From the NCBI GenBank assembly GCA_030704615.1, contig CM060734.1, positions 19,902,001-19,966,000 on the forward strand: 64,000 nt of DNA, given 5' to 3'. Position numbers and translations under genes: made by a program. The notes beneath the pieces are model-generated. The model was not told the origin of the DNA and searched no databases. It worked only from the letters and a program-made list of their open reading frames with translations. Source of the stretch: Takakia lepidozioides. Taxonomy: Eukaryota > Streptophyta > Takakiopsida > Takakiales > Takakiaceae. Positions 21,505 to 33,478 of the stretch are shown here, one piece after another. The first letter of the stretch is position 1, and each line of letters starts with the position of its first letter.

Positions 21505-22035
21505 TGCAAAATAGGGGACAAGTGGCCCTCATATTCGTATGCGCCGGCGCATACCAGACAACAGTGTTTTATATATATATATATATATATATTTAATTTT
21601 CCTTAAAAACAAAACAGGGGACAGTGGCCCTCATATTTCGTGCATACGCCGGCGCATACCGTAGTACCTTGGCAAGATCAACAATCATATGTCGAAAATT
21701 TATTTTATTTTGAGAATTTCATTTCAACATATGGAATATTTTTAAAGATGCTTTATTATCATTCACAAATTTACTTAATTTCACAAAATAAATTTCCAAA
21801 ATTTTCAACAATCTTTGAAATATTAAAATTTGTGTCGAAGTTGCCAAGGTACTGGGTACCAGACAACAATGTTATTTTTAAAAATATTTTTTAATTTTTG
21901 TTTTTTTAACAAAACAGGGGATAGTGGCCCTCATATTTCGTATACGCCGCATATCAGACAACAACATTTTATTTATTTAATTTTTGTAATTTTTATTTTT
22001 ACAAAACAGGGACAGTGGCCCTTATATTGTCATTT
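21505..22035. repeat. Tandem repeat with GTATGCGCCGGCGCATAC palindrome
   Basis: Four diverged units share 'acaggggacagtggccctca' then 'tatttcgt', a GC palindrome and 'accagacaacaatgtt', spaced 70-300 bp. The first unit has an 18-bp perfect palindrome (21537-21554). A (TA)n run of about 22 bp lies at 21571. Confidence 0.7.
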
Positions 22036-22639
22036 TTTGGCTTCCTCGGATATAGGGTCGTTATACAGTAATCCACGGAAATACGTCCCCTTTCTTAATG
22101 TTTTGACGACCCATCGATGCTCATAATCATATATAATTTATATTATGGGCTCATGATTTCCAACTCACCGCTCACCGCTCACGGTTTAGCGTCCCTGAAG
22201 CCTCTATAGTGGCCCTGCACTCCTTGGATCCCCTAGTCATAAGATTCGAATATACATTAAATAACATAATCTTATTGCAAAGAGACCTACCAGTAGCGAA
22301 CTCTTGCCAAAGCAAATGTAACTTTATATGGTGTCACCTGACATCGAAGGGCTAATACCTTCCGATCATTCTAGCTAGAGAACATTGAATCTATTCATGC
22401 AAATATGTCCGAGAGTGTGAGCTCTTAGTGTTACCCAAAATGAGTTAGAATAGGCCTAAATCACTTGCCATTACAATTGAGAATGAGAAGATAGGAGAAG
22501 ACCATGTGTTTAGTTGTCAATTAATTAGCATAGAAATGAAGAACATGTCTCCAGGCTCTAATATGGAAAGCACATTTAAACAAAAATGCTCAACATGGTC
22601 TTTGTGACTCCTAACTAACAAATTTTGTTTCTTCGATGG
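22036..22639. other. Intergenic, no gene recognised
   Basis: AT-rich sequence with 'ctcaccgctcaccgctcac' short direct repeats near 22167. No ORF with protein-like content. Confidence 0.4.
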
Positions 22640-23255
22640 TCGTCTTTGCCTCCATCTTTCTCCCTCATCACTTCCATATGAGTCAATCATGGATACCTCT
22701 AGTATTAGATTCCCACATATTATGATGCTCATCTTTTGCGACTTTGCATTGGTGATCTGAACATACTTAAGCACATGTGGACCAAAGATGAGCTTGAACC
22801 AAGTTCATTCAATGGGTCATTCAAGTGATAAATGTAACTATGTATCATACAGACGAAAAACTGTGTTTCGCCTTCACATGATTTTTTTTGTGTTCCATTC
22901 TCCAGCCATATGCTTAATGACAGCGTGTGCAATGTGCGTGCAAATTTCGAAGCAAAAAAAAATCATCTGGACCCAAAACCATATTTTCTTCCCTCATTTG
23001 CACTCCAAGATTAAGTTCTCTTCAACTTCATGCACTCTTCATAAAGAGTTCTGCAATAGTAACCCAAGATTTTTTTTTTAATTGTTTTTTGGTCCAATCT
23101 TTTGCATGGATGTAGTAGTCCAAAGTCTGAATTCAAAGAACAAAATAGAGCCAAAAATAAAATCATTACGCCCCTCAAATCCGTAATCCTAGATATTCTA
23201 AATCATAATACTTATTTAAAATTCATTAAAATTCTATTTAATCAAAAATGATTCT
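22640..23255 (+). repeat. Dispersed copy of the 997-bp repeat tail
   Basis: 'tttggacccaaaac'-like text, 'tttgcactccaa', 'cttcatgcactcttcat', 'gagttctgcaatagt' and 'gaacaaaat(a/t)gagccaaaaa' occur in the same order as in 1980-2260 and 2980-3250. Identity is clearly lower than between the two tandem copies, so it is an older member of the same family. Confidence 0.7.
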
Positions 23256-25005
23256 ATTAGTGACTCCCTGGGGTCGCTACTACTATCAGCACCTCCCCTG
23301 AGGTCGGTTCAAGTCCCTAAACAATAACCCGACGCTGTTAACAGCGACCCCTAGGATTTTTGGTAAACATTTACCCTCAGGGTATGGGTATTGGGTGCCA
23401 CATATACCATGAGGGTAAGGGTAATTGCAGGATAATGGTACCCATTTTATATCCTCTGGATATCCCAGGGTAATTATAAAGGGTTAATTAATTTAATTTA
23501 TGAATTTTATTAAATACTTAGAATAAAGCATTTCAACTGTATAACATCCCCATCATATAGAATTTAACGGACTATGCCTTTTATTTTGAAAAAAAAAATG
23601 TGTTTTTTTTTTTTTTTGGCTTCTGAATAGCAAAAATCCGGCCTCATTTATGCTCCTCTAATGGCCCTAAAACATAATAACAAAACAACACATTTGATCA
23701 TAATGAGGTCCAAAATCACCAGCGCCTGAAACAGACGCTTTGCACGATAGAGAGAATGGCGGGGACCGAGGAAGGAGAGAGCGGCACGCTTTTTGCAAGA
23801 AGGAGAGAGTGGCAAGGACAGGTCTTGGAGCACAAGCTGCAAAGAGGAAGACCAACGAAGGAAAGAAGGAAGCGGAGAAAAAAAAAAAAAAAAAACCATG
23901 CTCGTGTTTGCCCTCTCTACTAGCAAATACCACACCTAAACCTAAACCCCTAGTAATCAAATTATTATACCCTTCCCTATTACCCGGCCATTGAACAGAT
24001 TTACCCTCAAGGTGAAACATAGAAACTAGATTGAATTAATGTTGATTTTATAATCAAGGATCTTGTTTTGTTCACATTGCATCATCAATAATTGAATATA
24101 CCCGCCGCTTGGCGGGATCGGACGGCGCCGCCATGCGTCAGCGATAGAAAATTATTTTGGTTAAAATAAATATTTAATTTTGTTTTTTTGATAATTATTG
24201 AGACTACGTAGCAGCCGCGCTACGATTCAAGTAGGGAGTAAGTTAAGTTTTAGATGGACATGATCTCCTCTGTCTTATATTTAGTCCATGTCATCGATAT
24301 CGAGACTCTGCTCCCGTTCTTGCACAAGAGGTTCTTGGGCCTTCCCCGTTATCTGTTTCTTCCTCTGCTCATACAGTAAACAATGTTACATATAGGAACA
24401 AAAGCTTTCAGCAAGGATAAAGATGCATGTGTACAGAAGAGTCGAGACCTTTGATAATCCATCAAGTAAACAGTGATGGAGTTGTAGATGGATCCAATAG
24501 AAGGAAAATCCTACAAGAGCACAACCCCCAAACATGCTTGCGTTGAGGCAATCTTTTGCAGCCGCCATCAATATGGAGGTTTCTCAGTGCTGGTGAAATT
24601 CCCCTTATAAAGAGTCACAAACATGTAAGTTGCGTCAACGCAAACATGTTTTCTGCTATGAATTGGGCATCCATTGTGACATTAATTGTTCCTTTAATTC
24701 TCAGCTTGATGATTTTATGTCGATTACGCCACGCCAAATTGCTACCAAATTGACACACTCAACGTTTAAGCTAGGATGCAATTTCACATTCTAGAAATTT
24801 TTATCATGAAATAGAGTGTTGATATGTCTACGACTGTCCCATACTAGGCAATAAAGAAATTATTGTCATGATAGCTGGTACTCTTTAATTTATGATGTGT
24901 TTTTGTTTTAATTTTGATAATTCGAATTCATCCGTTGGTATGTAAATTTACCCTTCGTCATCTACTATCAAGAGCCTAGCCTGTCTTTTGTCAACAAGAA
25001 CCCAC
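23256..25005. other. Intergenic, no gene recognised
   Basis: Contains T-runs (23603), a purine-rich tract (23740-23897) and a GC hairpin CCCGCC/GGCGGG near 24103. A B-box-like GGTTCAAGTCC lies at 23307 without a matching A box. ORFs here have no recognisable domain. Confidence 0.45.
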
Positions 25006-25009
25006 ACAT

Positions 25010-25615
25010 GAAGTCTCTACCAGTGTTGGACTGGTATCGTATTTTGAACACACCAGACTGGTGGTATATAGGCCTCCGGCCAATTGTGATACCATGGAGG
25101 TACTGGTATTGGCAAAAATCTAAGATTTTGATACCATGGTGGTATCAATAATACATAATTAGTGTGGTGTTTTACGGGTATCAATAGCAAGAGTTTTTTA
25201 AAATCGATACAAGGGTAATATCAATACTGGTCTGGTATAAAAAAAACTCCCACTTCTTATATAAATGTGTACAAGCATGCTTCTCATTCAAAGTATCCAG
25301 CTTCACATATTTCATCTTTCGTCCTGATTTTTATTTTGCTTATTGAAAGCTACATCCATATCGTGCATAGTACATATTGTGCCGTTGACATTGATACCTA
25401 GGTTTTCCTAACAAAAATGGACCTGGTACTGGTATCAAGTATCAGATTTTCAACCACCTACCAGACTGGTACCTAGGGTATCGTCCACAATATTAGGAAG
25501 CACATACCAGGCCAATACGGGTATATGCTAGGTAGTGGCATGAGGCGATACCAGACTGGTCTGGTATTTCATACCAGTATTGATACTAGTTTCTTATCGG
25601 TATACCAGTCTAACA
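25010..25615. repeat. Palindrome-rich GGTATC / ACCAGACTGGT repeat
   Basis: Dense short motifs on both strands: ACCAGACTGGT (near 25049, 25462, 25551), GGTCTGGTAT, TGGTATCAATA and GATACCA. Spacing is irregular. A chance composition is unlikely given repeated 11-mers, but I cannot assign it to a known element. Confidence 0.5.
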
Positions 25616-25619
25616 CAGG

Positions 25620-25690
25620 GTTGCACACGTCAGTGACATCACGTCACGTCACGTCGGACCTGACGCTGACGCGACCAACGTCACGTCAAT
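25620..25690. promoter_or_regulatory. Cluster of CGTCA / TGACG motifs
   Basis: Within about 70 bp there are roughly nine CGTCA or TGACG cores, including 'cacgtcacgtcacgtc' and 'acgtcacgtcaat'. Such cores bind plant TGA-type bZIP factors. It lies about 1.1 kb upstream of the hAT reading frame. Function is inference; it may also be a simple repeat. Confidence 0.35.
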
Positions 25691-25844
25691 TTTGCCGAAA
25701 AATCAGTAAAACATGAGTTAGATGAAAAATATGCCACGTAGGTGGACACGTTGTATTCCAAGCGACACCTTGGCAAGTGAATGAATTGTTTTATAAATTA
25801 CTCCATCCGCCAGTATTTGAGGTCATTTTTAAATCATTATTGTT

Positions 25845-26345
25845 AAATTGGTGCGACCTCCAAATGGTGGTGGTTGCAGAATTTATCTTATTTTTTAATA
25901 GTTGCGACCACCAGCATAAAGGTTGTCGCAACATTTTTGTTTTTTAAAAATAGATGCGACCACCAGCAGGGGTGGTCGCATAATTTTTTATTTATTTATA
26001 ATAGGTGCGACCACCATCAGGGGGGTGGTTGCAACATTTTTCTGTTTTTTAATATCTGCGACCACCAGCATGGAGGTGGTTGCAGTATTTTTTTGTTTTT
26101 TTAATAGGTGCGACCACCAGCATGGGGGTGGTCGCAACAATTTTCTGTTTTTAATATCAGTGACCACGAGCATGGGGGTGGTCGCAATATATATATATAT
26201 ATATATTTTTAATAGGTGCGACCACCAGCAGAGGGGTGGTTGCAGCAATTTTCTGTTTTTTAATATCTGCGACCACTAGCATGAGGATGGTCGCAGCAGT
26301 TTTAAAAAAAAAATAACATGCGACTTCCTCGTGCGACCTAGAGCG
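25845..26345. repeat. Palindromic array B (GCGACCACC...GGTGGTCGC)
   Basis: About ten hairpin units of roughly 52 bp (starts near 25853, 25903, 25955, 26007, 26057, 26109, 26160, 26217, 26268, 26320), with A/T spacers and one (AT)n run near 26186. Same family as array A. It lies immediately 5' of the hAT promoter and gene, with a matching palindrome at the gene's 3' side (29157-29212), which suggests subterminal repeats of that element. Confidence 0.85.
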
Positions 26346-26397
26346 GTCACAACATTAGATTCTGATTCGTCGAGCGTGTGAGGCTTGGAGGCTGGAG

Positions 26398-26407
26398 GGT
26401 ATATAAG
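26398..26407 (+). promoter_or_regulatory. TATA box of the hAT element
   Basis: 'gtatataagg' lies just after array B and about 300 bp before the transposase reading frame. The spacing leaves a long 5' leader, so an upstream exon is possible. Confidence 0.5.
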
Positions 26408-26702
26408 GTGGTCACAATGCCCCTCACTTCTTTTATGACAAACACTTTTGTGGCGAATGAATGTTCTCTATTCCTCGAGCAAGAGTGTAGCCCAAAAGGA
26501 GGGTGCGGACCGTTTGCTGTTGTGGCTTCCACCAAAGCCACTGCAGCAAATTGTCGAAACAATACTATATGGTGCATTGATTCACTTGGATTGATGCCGG
26601 AGTGTTGGGCCATCGCATTCTGTTCTAATTTCTATTGCTCTTGACAAATCTACCAAGTACACTAATGTTCTTCGTTCAACCTCAAGTCTGTGGTTAGGGT
26701 TT

Positions 26703-29150
26703 TTGGGTGTGAGGATGAGAGAGGAGTGGATCCCTTGGTTCACCGTAGACCCGCACAAAAAGGACGGTGTTCAATGCAATCTTTGTGCATTGAAGCTGGC
26801 GGGTCGCAAAGATCGCATGTTATATCACCTCGACTACAGAGATAGGAAGAATGCAGGGGTTAGTTTGTGCCCAAAAGCCTCCATGCGAGTGAAAGCCCAC
26901 TTTGCCCAATGTGGAGGCAATATCCCACCGTCTCTTGATGTGGCCGCGGCTTCTGAGCCAAACACTCTATGTTCGAATCAAAATGTCCTTCAGAGTTGTA
27001 CCCGGGGGAATTCTTGCGAGGCGTCTGCTGTTCGTGGAGAAGCCGGTGGGTCAGGAGCAACACCCAATTGTACGCCAGCACTTGAACGGACCAGACCATT
27101 GAGGCAACAATCAATGCAAAAAAGCTTAAATTTGTCGCACATGAGGACTCTGGATAAGAAGTGGGCCCAATTTTTCTACGAGGCCAATATTCCGTTCAAT
27201 GTCTCGAGGCTTCCTGCGTTTGTGGCTGCTGTCAAAGCCACGTCCGATTCCAAGTCCACATACACAGCTCCGAGTTATCGCGATCTCCGCACATGATTGC
27301 TAGAAGAGGCTCTGTCTGACCTCATCCAAAAGGTGAATGAAAAGACAGGTGATTCAATATGGAACCACTAAATGTGCGGACGGTTGGAGTTCTGTTACTA
27401 ATCGACCACTGTTCAATGTCATGCTGGTCTGTCCTGCGGGCGAACAATTTTTGGGATCCGTTGAGCGGGGAGAGAAAAGATGCACGTTATCAAGCAGGGT
27501 TGTTGACGAGTTTCATCAATAAAATTGGAGGTGATAAAATTGTCCAAGTGAGCACGGACAATGCATCTAACATGGTTAATATGGCCGATATTTTGATGGT
27601 ACGATATCCCCATCTATATTACCAAGGGTGTGTTGTTAATATCTTTGGTGTCCTTTTGGAGGATTGGGGAAAAGAATCATGGATGAAACAACTAGTAAAA
27701 AGGGCAAAGTCGGTTGTGACGTTCATTCGTACATATCACACCCCTCTGGCATTGTTTAGAAAGCATGAACCCAAATACAACCTTAGGAACCGGGGTGAAA
27801 CCCGTTTTGCCACAAACTTTTTGATGGTGGATCGACTGGTGACTGTGAGGGCGGGTTTGGAGCAGGTGATCATTGACCCTCAATGGGATGCGTATGTGGG
27901 CACCTTACGCGACTCTCGTAAGTCCAAGTCTTTGAGCAAAAGTCGGAGGGTCCGCGCAATCATTCGCTCCGACGATTTCTGGGCGAAATGTGTAAATTTT
28001 GTGTACATGGTGGAGCCGGTGTTGATTGCTTTGCGGGAGTTTGATGGAAAACAACCAATAATGGATAAAACATGGTTGATATTGGAAAACCTTGAGAAGC
28101 ACGTGCAGTCCTTGAGGCGTCCTCCATTTTCTATGGACGATGATTTGGCGGCAAGGACCGAGGATGCATTTTACGACCGCAAACAGATGGTTCGCATGGA
28201 CTTGCATTATGCGGGGGCCTTACTGAATCCATTCTTGCTGGACAATACGGATTTGAGAGACAATGTGGATGCCAAAGCCGGGCTTAGATCGCCAGAATCC
28301 TTTCCATGACATGCCGGATCCAAAAGCAATGAACATGTTGTCACCATCCGTCGATGACCTTGTTGTTGATGAACTGCGACATGGTGTCATCCCAATTGCG
28401 GACCCCCTTCCCCCACTGGAGCACACTCTCAACAATGAAATTGAGGTCAACTCTCCCCCACCACGAGTTCCACGGACTACGAGAGATGTGTAGGTCGAAT
28501 CGTCGGATGATGACAACCAGCCGTTGTCATTCCTTCACCGACATCGTGCCCCTGTGAACCGTGCTTCATCTCACGCCGCTCCATCTCATGTTTCTCTTTC
28601 TCAAGCCGGTCCATCCCATTTTGGTCCATCTAGTCTCTCTCCCCCTCATGTAATTCCTTCCATCGCTACTCCGATCTTGGGAGATGCTTCTTCTGCTGCG
28701 GGACTTCTGCAAGTCGAACCATCGGATGACGACGACCGGCCATTGTCGTTTCATCTGGCCCGACGATGTCCGCATGTGAACCGTGCTCCCTCGACCCTCA
28801 CTGGTCCATCTCTATGCCCCTTCCTCTCATATCGGCCCCTCTGATGTATGTGCGAGTAGCCTTCCTTATACGAGAAGGCCACCACGAAATCCGGGACAAG
28901 CCCAGAAACGACAGAAAATTGTGCAACTTTTTGTTGGTGACCGACCTGTGAACAAGCCTGATACCCTAGATGATATTCATGATAGGAGTGGAAATCGACC
29001 AGAGAGACAACTGAACGTACTCCAAGGACGACTACAGGTCCAACGACCAGTTGCCTTTGGAAACGAAAGAACAGATGGAGATCATGATTCTAACACTGAT
29101 CATGGGAACGGGGGTGAAGTGAGTGCAAACATACATACAGGTGCAGGGGG
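26703..29150 (+). pseudogene. hAT-family transposase (BED finger, DUF659), broken
   Basis: N-terminus: a BED-like zinc finger (VQCNLCALKLAGRKDR, then H and CPKASMRVKAHF) for DNA binding. From 27140 the DUF659/RNase H-like catalytic region follows: FYEANIPFNVSR, SYRDLR, GWSSVTNRPLFNVMLVCPAG, VSTDNASNMVNMAD, LLEDWGKESWMKQLVKRAK, TRFATNFLMVDRL and MDLHYAGALLNPFLLDN. Breaks are a TGA at 27294 (probable CGA), a frame change near 27350, one near 28300, a TAG at 28491 and one near 28800. The usual C-terminal hAT dimerisation domain is not seen; instead there is a Ser/Asp/Pro/His-rich tail with a repeated ssDDDxPLSF...VNRA motif, then a basic RPPRNPGQAQKRQK block. Palindromes of one family flank it on both sides. 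Confidence 0.85.
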
Positions 29151-29156
29151 ACCAAC

Positions 29157-29212
29157 CTCCTGGTGGTCGCACCTATTTAAAAAAAAACAATTGTGCGACC
29201 ACCAGTAGCGGT
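29157..29212. repeat. Palindrome site C at the 3' side of the hAT gene
   Basis: 'tggtggtcgcacc' and, after an A-run, 'gtgcgaccaccag' with 'gcggtcgc' form inverted copies of the array A/B hairpin. The location right after the transposase tail supports a role as element end. Confidence 0.7.
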
Positions 29213-29221
29213 CGCTAGTAG

Positions 29222-29277
29222 TGTGGAGCAACGCGAAGCCCCTTTGGGCTTGTAAGGGTTCTTTTGCCTTCAATAAG
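29222..29277 (+). mobile_element. 3'-tail-like sequence interrupted by a SINE (left part)
   Basis: 'gaagcccctttgggcttgt' to 'ttcaataag' continues after the SINE at 29497 with 'aaagctctcaagggcttc' and an A-rich tail to 29575. The stem-like 'aagggcttc' plus poly(A) resembles the L1-type tail at 59.82 kb, so this may be a LINE or SINE 3' end. Confidence 0.35.
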
Positions 29278-29285
29278 TCTTAATA

Positions 29286-29496
29286 CCAACAATCAATAGC
29301 TCAGTTGGTAAGTGCATTGAGTGCCTCCACGATGACTCTAGGGACAAAAATCTTGCTACTCGACAGGTGTACGATCTTCTCCCCCTTCCCTGTGCAGGTG
29401 TCGCGAGGTTATTGAGATGTTATTTTCTCCTCTCTCTCTATCAAGGGGCCTGATTTGTGAGCTGTCGCTCCCAGGTGTTTCCCTTTGAAAAAAAAA
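29286..29496 (+). mobile_element. tRNA-derived SINE, copy 2
   Basis: A box TAGCTCAGTTGG at 29297 and a degenerate B box (GGGACAAAAATCTTGC at 29341), then the same body as copy 1 ('gatttgtgagctgtcgctcc') and a short A tail. It is bounded by an 8-bp direct repeat TCTTAATA (29278-29285 and 29497-29504), the expected target-site duplication. Its length is 211 bp. Confidence 0.85.
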
Positions 29497-29739
29497 TCTT
29501 AATAAAGCTCTCAAGGGCTTCGAGTCCTTCCCTTTCTCCAAAAAAATAAATACATACATACATACAAAACCAAAACAATAAAAAAAATAAACAGCGGCAT
29601 CAGATTGAGCCATATACTTGTGAGAGTGTGTATGGAAGAGCGGGTGCCGAGGATAGCCCATACTGTCCGCGGTAAAGCATGTATGTCATTCCAGAGTATG
29701 GAATGCTCTTGCCACTATCTAAGAGCGTTGTTCTAGAGG

Positions 29740-32700
29740 ATGTCGCATCTCCACCACGCTCAAAACTTTTCTTCACAACCCTTTGGGCTGTACAATGGGG
29801 GAGTGGGAAGCAGGCGTGCGAAAACCATGTTGGGGTGCCGGAAGTTAGCTATGGCCGGAGGGGTTTTGGGTCTGCGCTCAGCTACCACGACGGTCTTGCT
29901 GTCTCGCCACATGTCGACTGTGTCTTTCAGCCCGTCTCTCTTCCACAATGGTTGTGATTACTGGGCAGGCAAATGGTCGCCATGGAATGCTCGAACTGCA
30001 TTTAGGTGTATGGCTAAAACAACCCATTCTGACCTCACAACGGAAGCCCCTCCCGCTATAAAGGTGGCTTCCCCGCTAGAGAGGTTGAGAGCAAGACAGA
30101 TGCGAGATTTAGCCAAGGCTGCGACGCAATTGCGGCCACCAAAGGAACACAAGGAACCTGCTCCACTTCCCACTTCCTTCCAGCAACTTGGTCTCGACCC
30201 TGAGTTTATGCTGGCAGTGAACGAATTGGGCCTCTCTGAACCCACAGAAGTGCAGGCCCTTGGAATTCCGGCGGTGTTGGCTGGGGAGAGCGTAGTGATA
30301 GCATCACATACAGGCTCGGGCAAGACCCTTGCTTACATGCTCCCCATTGTTCAGGTATTCAATCTTTTGAAAAACTGGGGTTGATAGCATCATAAAAATT
30401 GAAATTTGTGACATGTCTGAATGAGGCAGTTGCCTCACATTGTCATATTGAGGTGCAAGTAGTTAGAGATCTACATGAAGCTACTTCTCTCAGAGAATGT
30501 GCCATATTTCCAGCATAAGAAATATACTTGTCGTCGATGATTAGCCTTCCTATACTAGTGAAGATACAAAAGCAAGGGTGGGTTGGCAATGCGATTCTTA
30601 CTAGAGTGACTTGTTCACACCCCTTGTGACGCTTGCCTGGCCTTGATAGTATACATCCCTTTGTTCTTCACTTTGACTGCATACAACACTTTGAGAAGAA
30701 CCCTCTCTTAGTTACCTGAAGGATGGGGAACACAAGGCCAAGTTGCCATGAGATCCTTCCAATTTCTCTGAAACGAAAAGGATGTGACATTGCTTTCAAG
30801 TTGCTTGCCAACAAACATTTGCCCATCTTGCTTTTGATAAAAAAAACAATCAATGTCATTTGTTAGTGAGATCCATTTCTGGATCCTGTGATGATCTCAC
30901 CTTCGAAGTATAGAGGGGAACTCCTCTAGTCAAATTGCTCAAGGCGTCCAGGAGGAGCTTAAGTTGCATTGACTCGTACCCTCCTTGTACATTGATGAGG
31001 ATTGGATGGGGCCTTTGTGTCTGACTAGCGAAGGTTGTGATGCAGGCCTTGAGAAGGGAGGAAGCAGAAGCAGCGAAATCAACTAGGCCTAGAAGACCAC
31101 GTTCTGTCGTCCTATGTCCCACCAGAGAGCTCGTTGAGCAGGTCTTAGTTTCGCCCTGCTTTCTATGCTACATGGGTATGCTATTGATTTTGCAAGGGGA
31201 TCTTCTCAGGTATGGTTCATTGTATGATTGAACCTTTGACATATGGGCCGTTCTGTCAAGTGCATCTCTAGAAGGTCATATGAAGCAAAGACTCTTTGCA
31301 GTATGATGCTTAAACTGAAACCCCTATGTAACATGGTATGGGCTGAACGTTGCAGTTTCTTCACTCTCACATAATTCATTAGGAGGACCTTTACAGCCAT
31401 CCTCATTATTGACACTTGCAGAACTCACTTCATTGAAGCAGAACTGATAATTCTCTGGTAGTTCCTTTGGCCCAACTTATTGTGCAAATGTGGAGGTCCA
31501 TGAATTGAGGATGGAGGTCCTGGTAATGTTCCAATTAAATCAGTTGTTACATTGTTGGCTGCAGGTGTTTCATGTGGCCAAATCAATATGCCATCCTGCC
31601 CGGTTCCGTGCAGCTATGGTTGGGGGAGGGAGTCGGATGAAGCCACAAGAGGATTCCTTGAATACAGCAATTGATCTATTGGTTGCGACCCCAGGCAGGC
31701 TGCTCATGCATGTGGAGCAGGGCCACATGGCCTATGGTGATCTCAAGTATGTGGTGAGCTTCATTGTTTTACTCCTTACGGCCTTCCTACCTGAGAATCG
31801 TGGTGTATGTGCATTTGGTTCACTGTATGAAATTGACATGCATGCCTTGAAACTCTAAACAGAGTTTGAAGCTTATCCTACGTCCTAGATTGTTGAATAG
31901 GGGCACACTGTAGATTTCAATGAAAGTTTGTCCTCAGCACATGCACGGTAACAACAATCGCTTGGTTGAGACAGGTGTTGGATGAGGCCGATACCATGTT
32001 TGACCGTGGATTTGGATTGTCCCTAAGTTTTAGGCTAGGGGGGAAGACTGTAGAAGATAGGACTTTGATAGTTACATCTTTTGTTACTCGAGATATTGTG
32101 TTGTGTGTGACTTCTATAGTTGCTACCTTACGATGGCACAATATTGTCTGATTGTGGATGCTGCACAACAATGGATTAGTGTCTCAGGTGACCAGTTCAT
32201 AAATTTTCAAGATAGTTCTGCGGTCTTGGGGAAGGAGTTTATACCAAGCAATTTGAGTACACTCTGGGATGACAAAGATGGTGGTGACCAGGTACTAGAG
32301 CCCAGCCTTGCAAAAAGCAACAGAGTGATGGTTTTCTGCAGCACACTGAGCTCATGTCGTGCTGTGGATCACTTCTTGTGTGAATGTGGCATTGCCTCTA
32401 TTAACCATCATGGGGCGATTCCTGCAGCAGAGCGGTACCTTCTCTTTCCTGCTTTGGGTTTGCTTTTATTGATGCCTGTTCATTTAAATTGCTCTTTGAG
32501 GAAAGGAAGAGCCGGGTTGTCCACCCCAAAGAGGGAATGTGTTGTGTGGCAGTGTCGACACATGTAGTGAGCTTGCAAACTGATACATGAAGGTATCGTT
32601 GGTCATGAAGCAGGGTGGAAAACTTGAACAAGTTCAAAGGAGAACATGATGAGGATTCGGTGCCGGCATTGGTTTGCACAGATCTGACAGCACGTGGTCT

Positions 32701-33478
32701 GGACCTGGTGGTGGACCATGTTATCATGTTTGACTTTCCTCTCAACCCTGTGAGTAGAACCCCACCTTTCTGGGATTGCAAACAAGAACAAGCTCACCAG
32801 CGTCATGTGTGCTCCGTCAAGAATGTTGTAGTTTTGTGCTTGTTTGGTGGCTGTGCACCTCTTGTTGTTGCTAGATTAGTCCTTCAAAAGACAGCACGTT
32901 TCATTGTCTAGCCCAATCTCTAGTAGGCAGTCGAGTTCTTCCTTGTCTACAAGTATAGCTTGAGGGTGATCAGTCACCTCGTTATGTCTCTGACATGCAG
33001 ATTGATTACTTGCATCGCACGGGTAAGGACCGCACGCCATGGGAGCCAAAGGTAGGTTGCTTGATGTGACTCCCAGAAGCAGATTTGTACAGGCCTCTTT
33101 GCTTATGATGTCTCATGTTTGTTCAAGTGTTGGATAAGAGAGACGCTGAGGATGGATGCAGGCATGGTGACAAAGCGCGATCAAGTGCTGGCTGGGCAAC
33201 TTGAAGAGGCAATGCGTAAGGGTGAAACTTTGGAGGCCTTAACTTCAAGCAGAGAGAAGCTTGAGGCAATCAAATGCAAAGAAATTGAAGAGAAACGGAA
33301 GGAGAAGGCAAAGAACATGGGAGATGGTAACCGAGGTTCAAAACCACGAAGGTGGGAGGTAGGTAAGAGCAAATCTGGTTCACTACGAGGCACAAGGGGC
33401 AGTGCCAGACTAGGTGGCACTGACAAAGTAGGCAGGGCGACGCATTCCTCTGCAGGTCTGTCTTTGAAGAAAAGGTAA
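29740..33478 (+). pseudogene. RH39: DEAD-box ATP-dependent RNA helicase, RH39-like, probably inactive
   Basis: Exons with canonical GT/AG sites: to 30354 (Q motif FQQLGL...[13 protein letters not shown]; motif I SHTGSGKT), 31046-31141 (motif Ia PTRELVEQ), 31565-31753 ([14 protein letters not shown]), 31975-about 32010 (motif II LDEADTMFDRGFG), 32292-32434 (VMVFCSTLSS), 32614-32749 (motif [13 protein letters not shown]), 33001-33051 (motif VI) and 33162-33478 (basic C-terminus). ATG at 29740 or 29827 (better context, aaaccATG) starts a serine/arginine-rich leader that looks like an organelle transit peptide. The set matches plant RH39/RH22-type chloroplast helicases, which act in plastid rRNA maturation. 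Two single-base insertions turn HRTGRTARMGAKG into a shifted frame, and the exons between motifs II and IV, including SAT (motif III), are missing or unrecognisable. Either a pseudogene or damaged by assembly errors. Confidence 0.75.

Noticed and set aside
23300-23320. Pol III B box GGTTCAAGTCC as a SINE or tRNA
   Set aside because: No A box at the right distance and no second copy found.
24100-24140. GC-rich hairpin as bacterial-type terminator or transferred DNA
   Set aside because: Isolated short stem in AT-rich plant DNA, no gene next to it.
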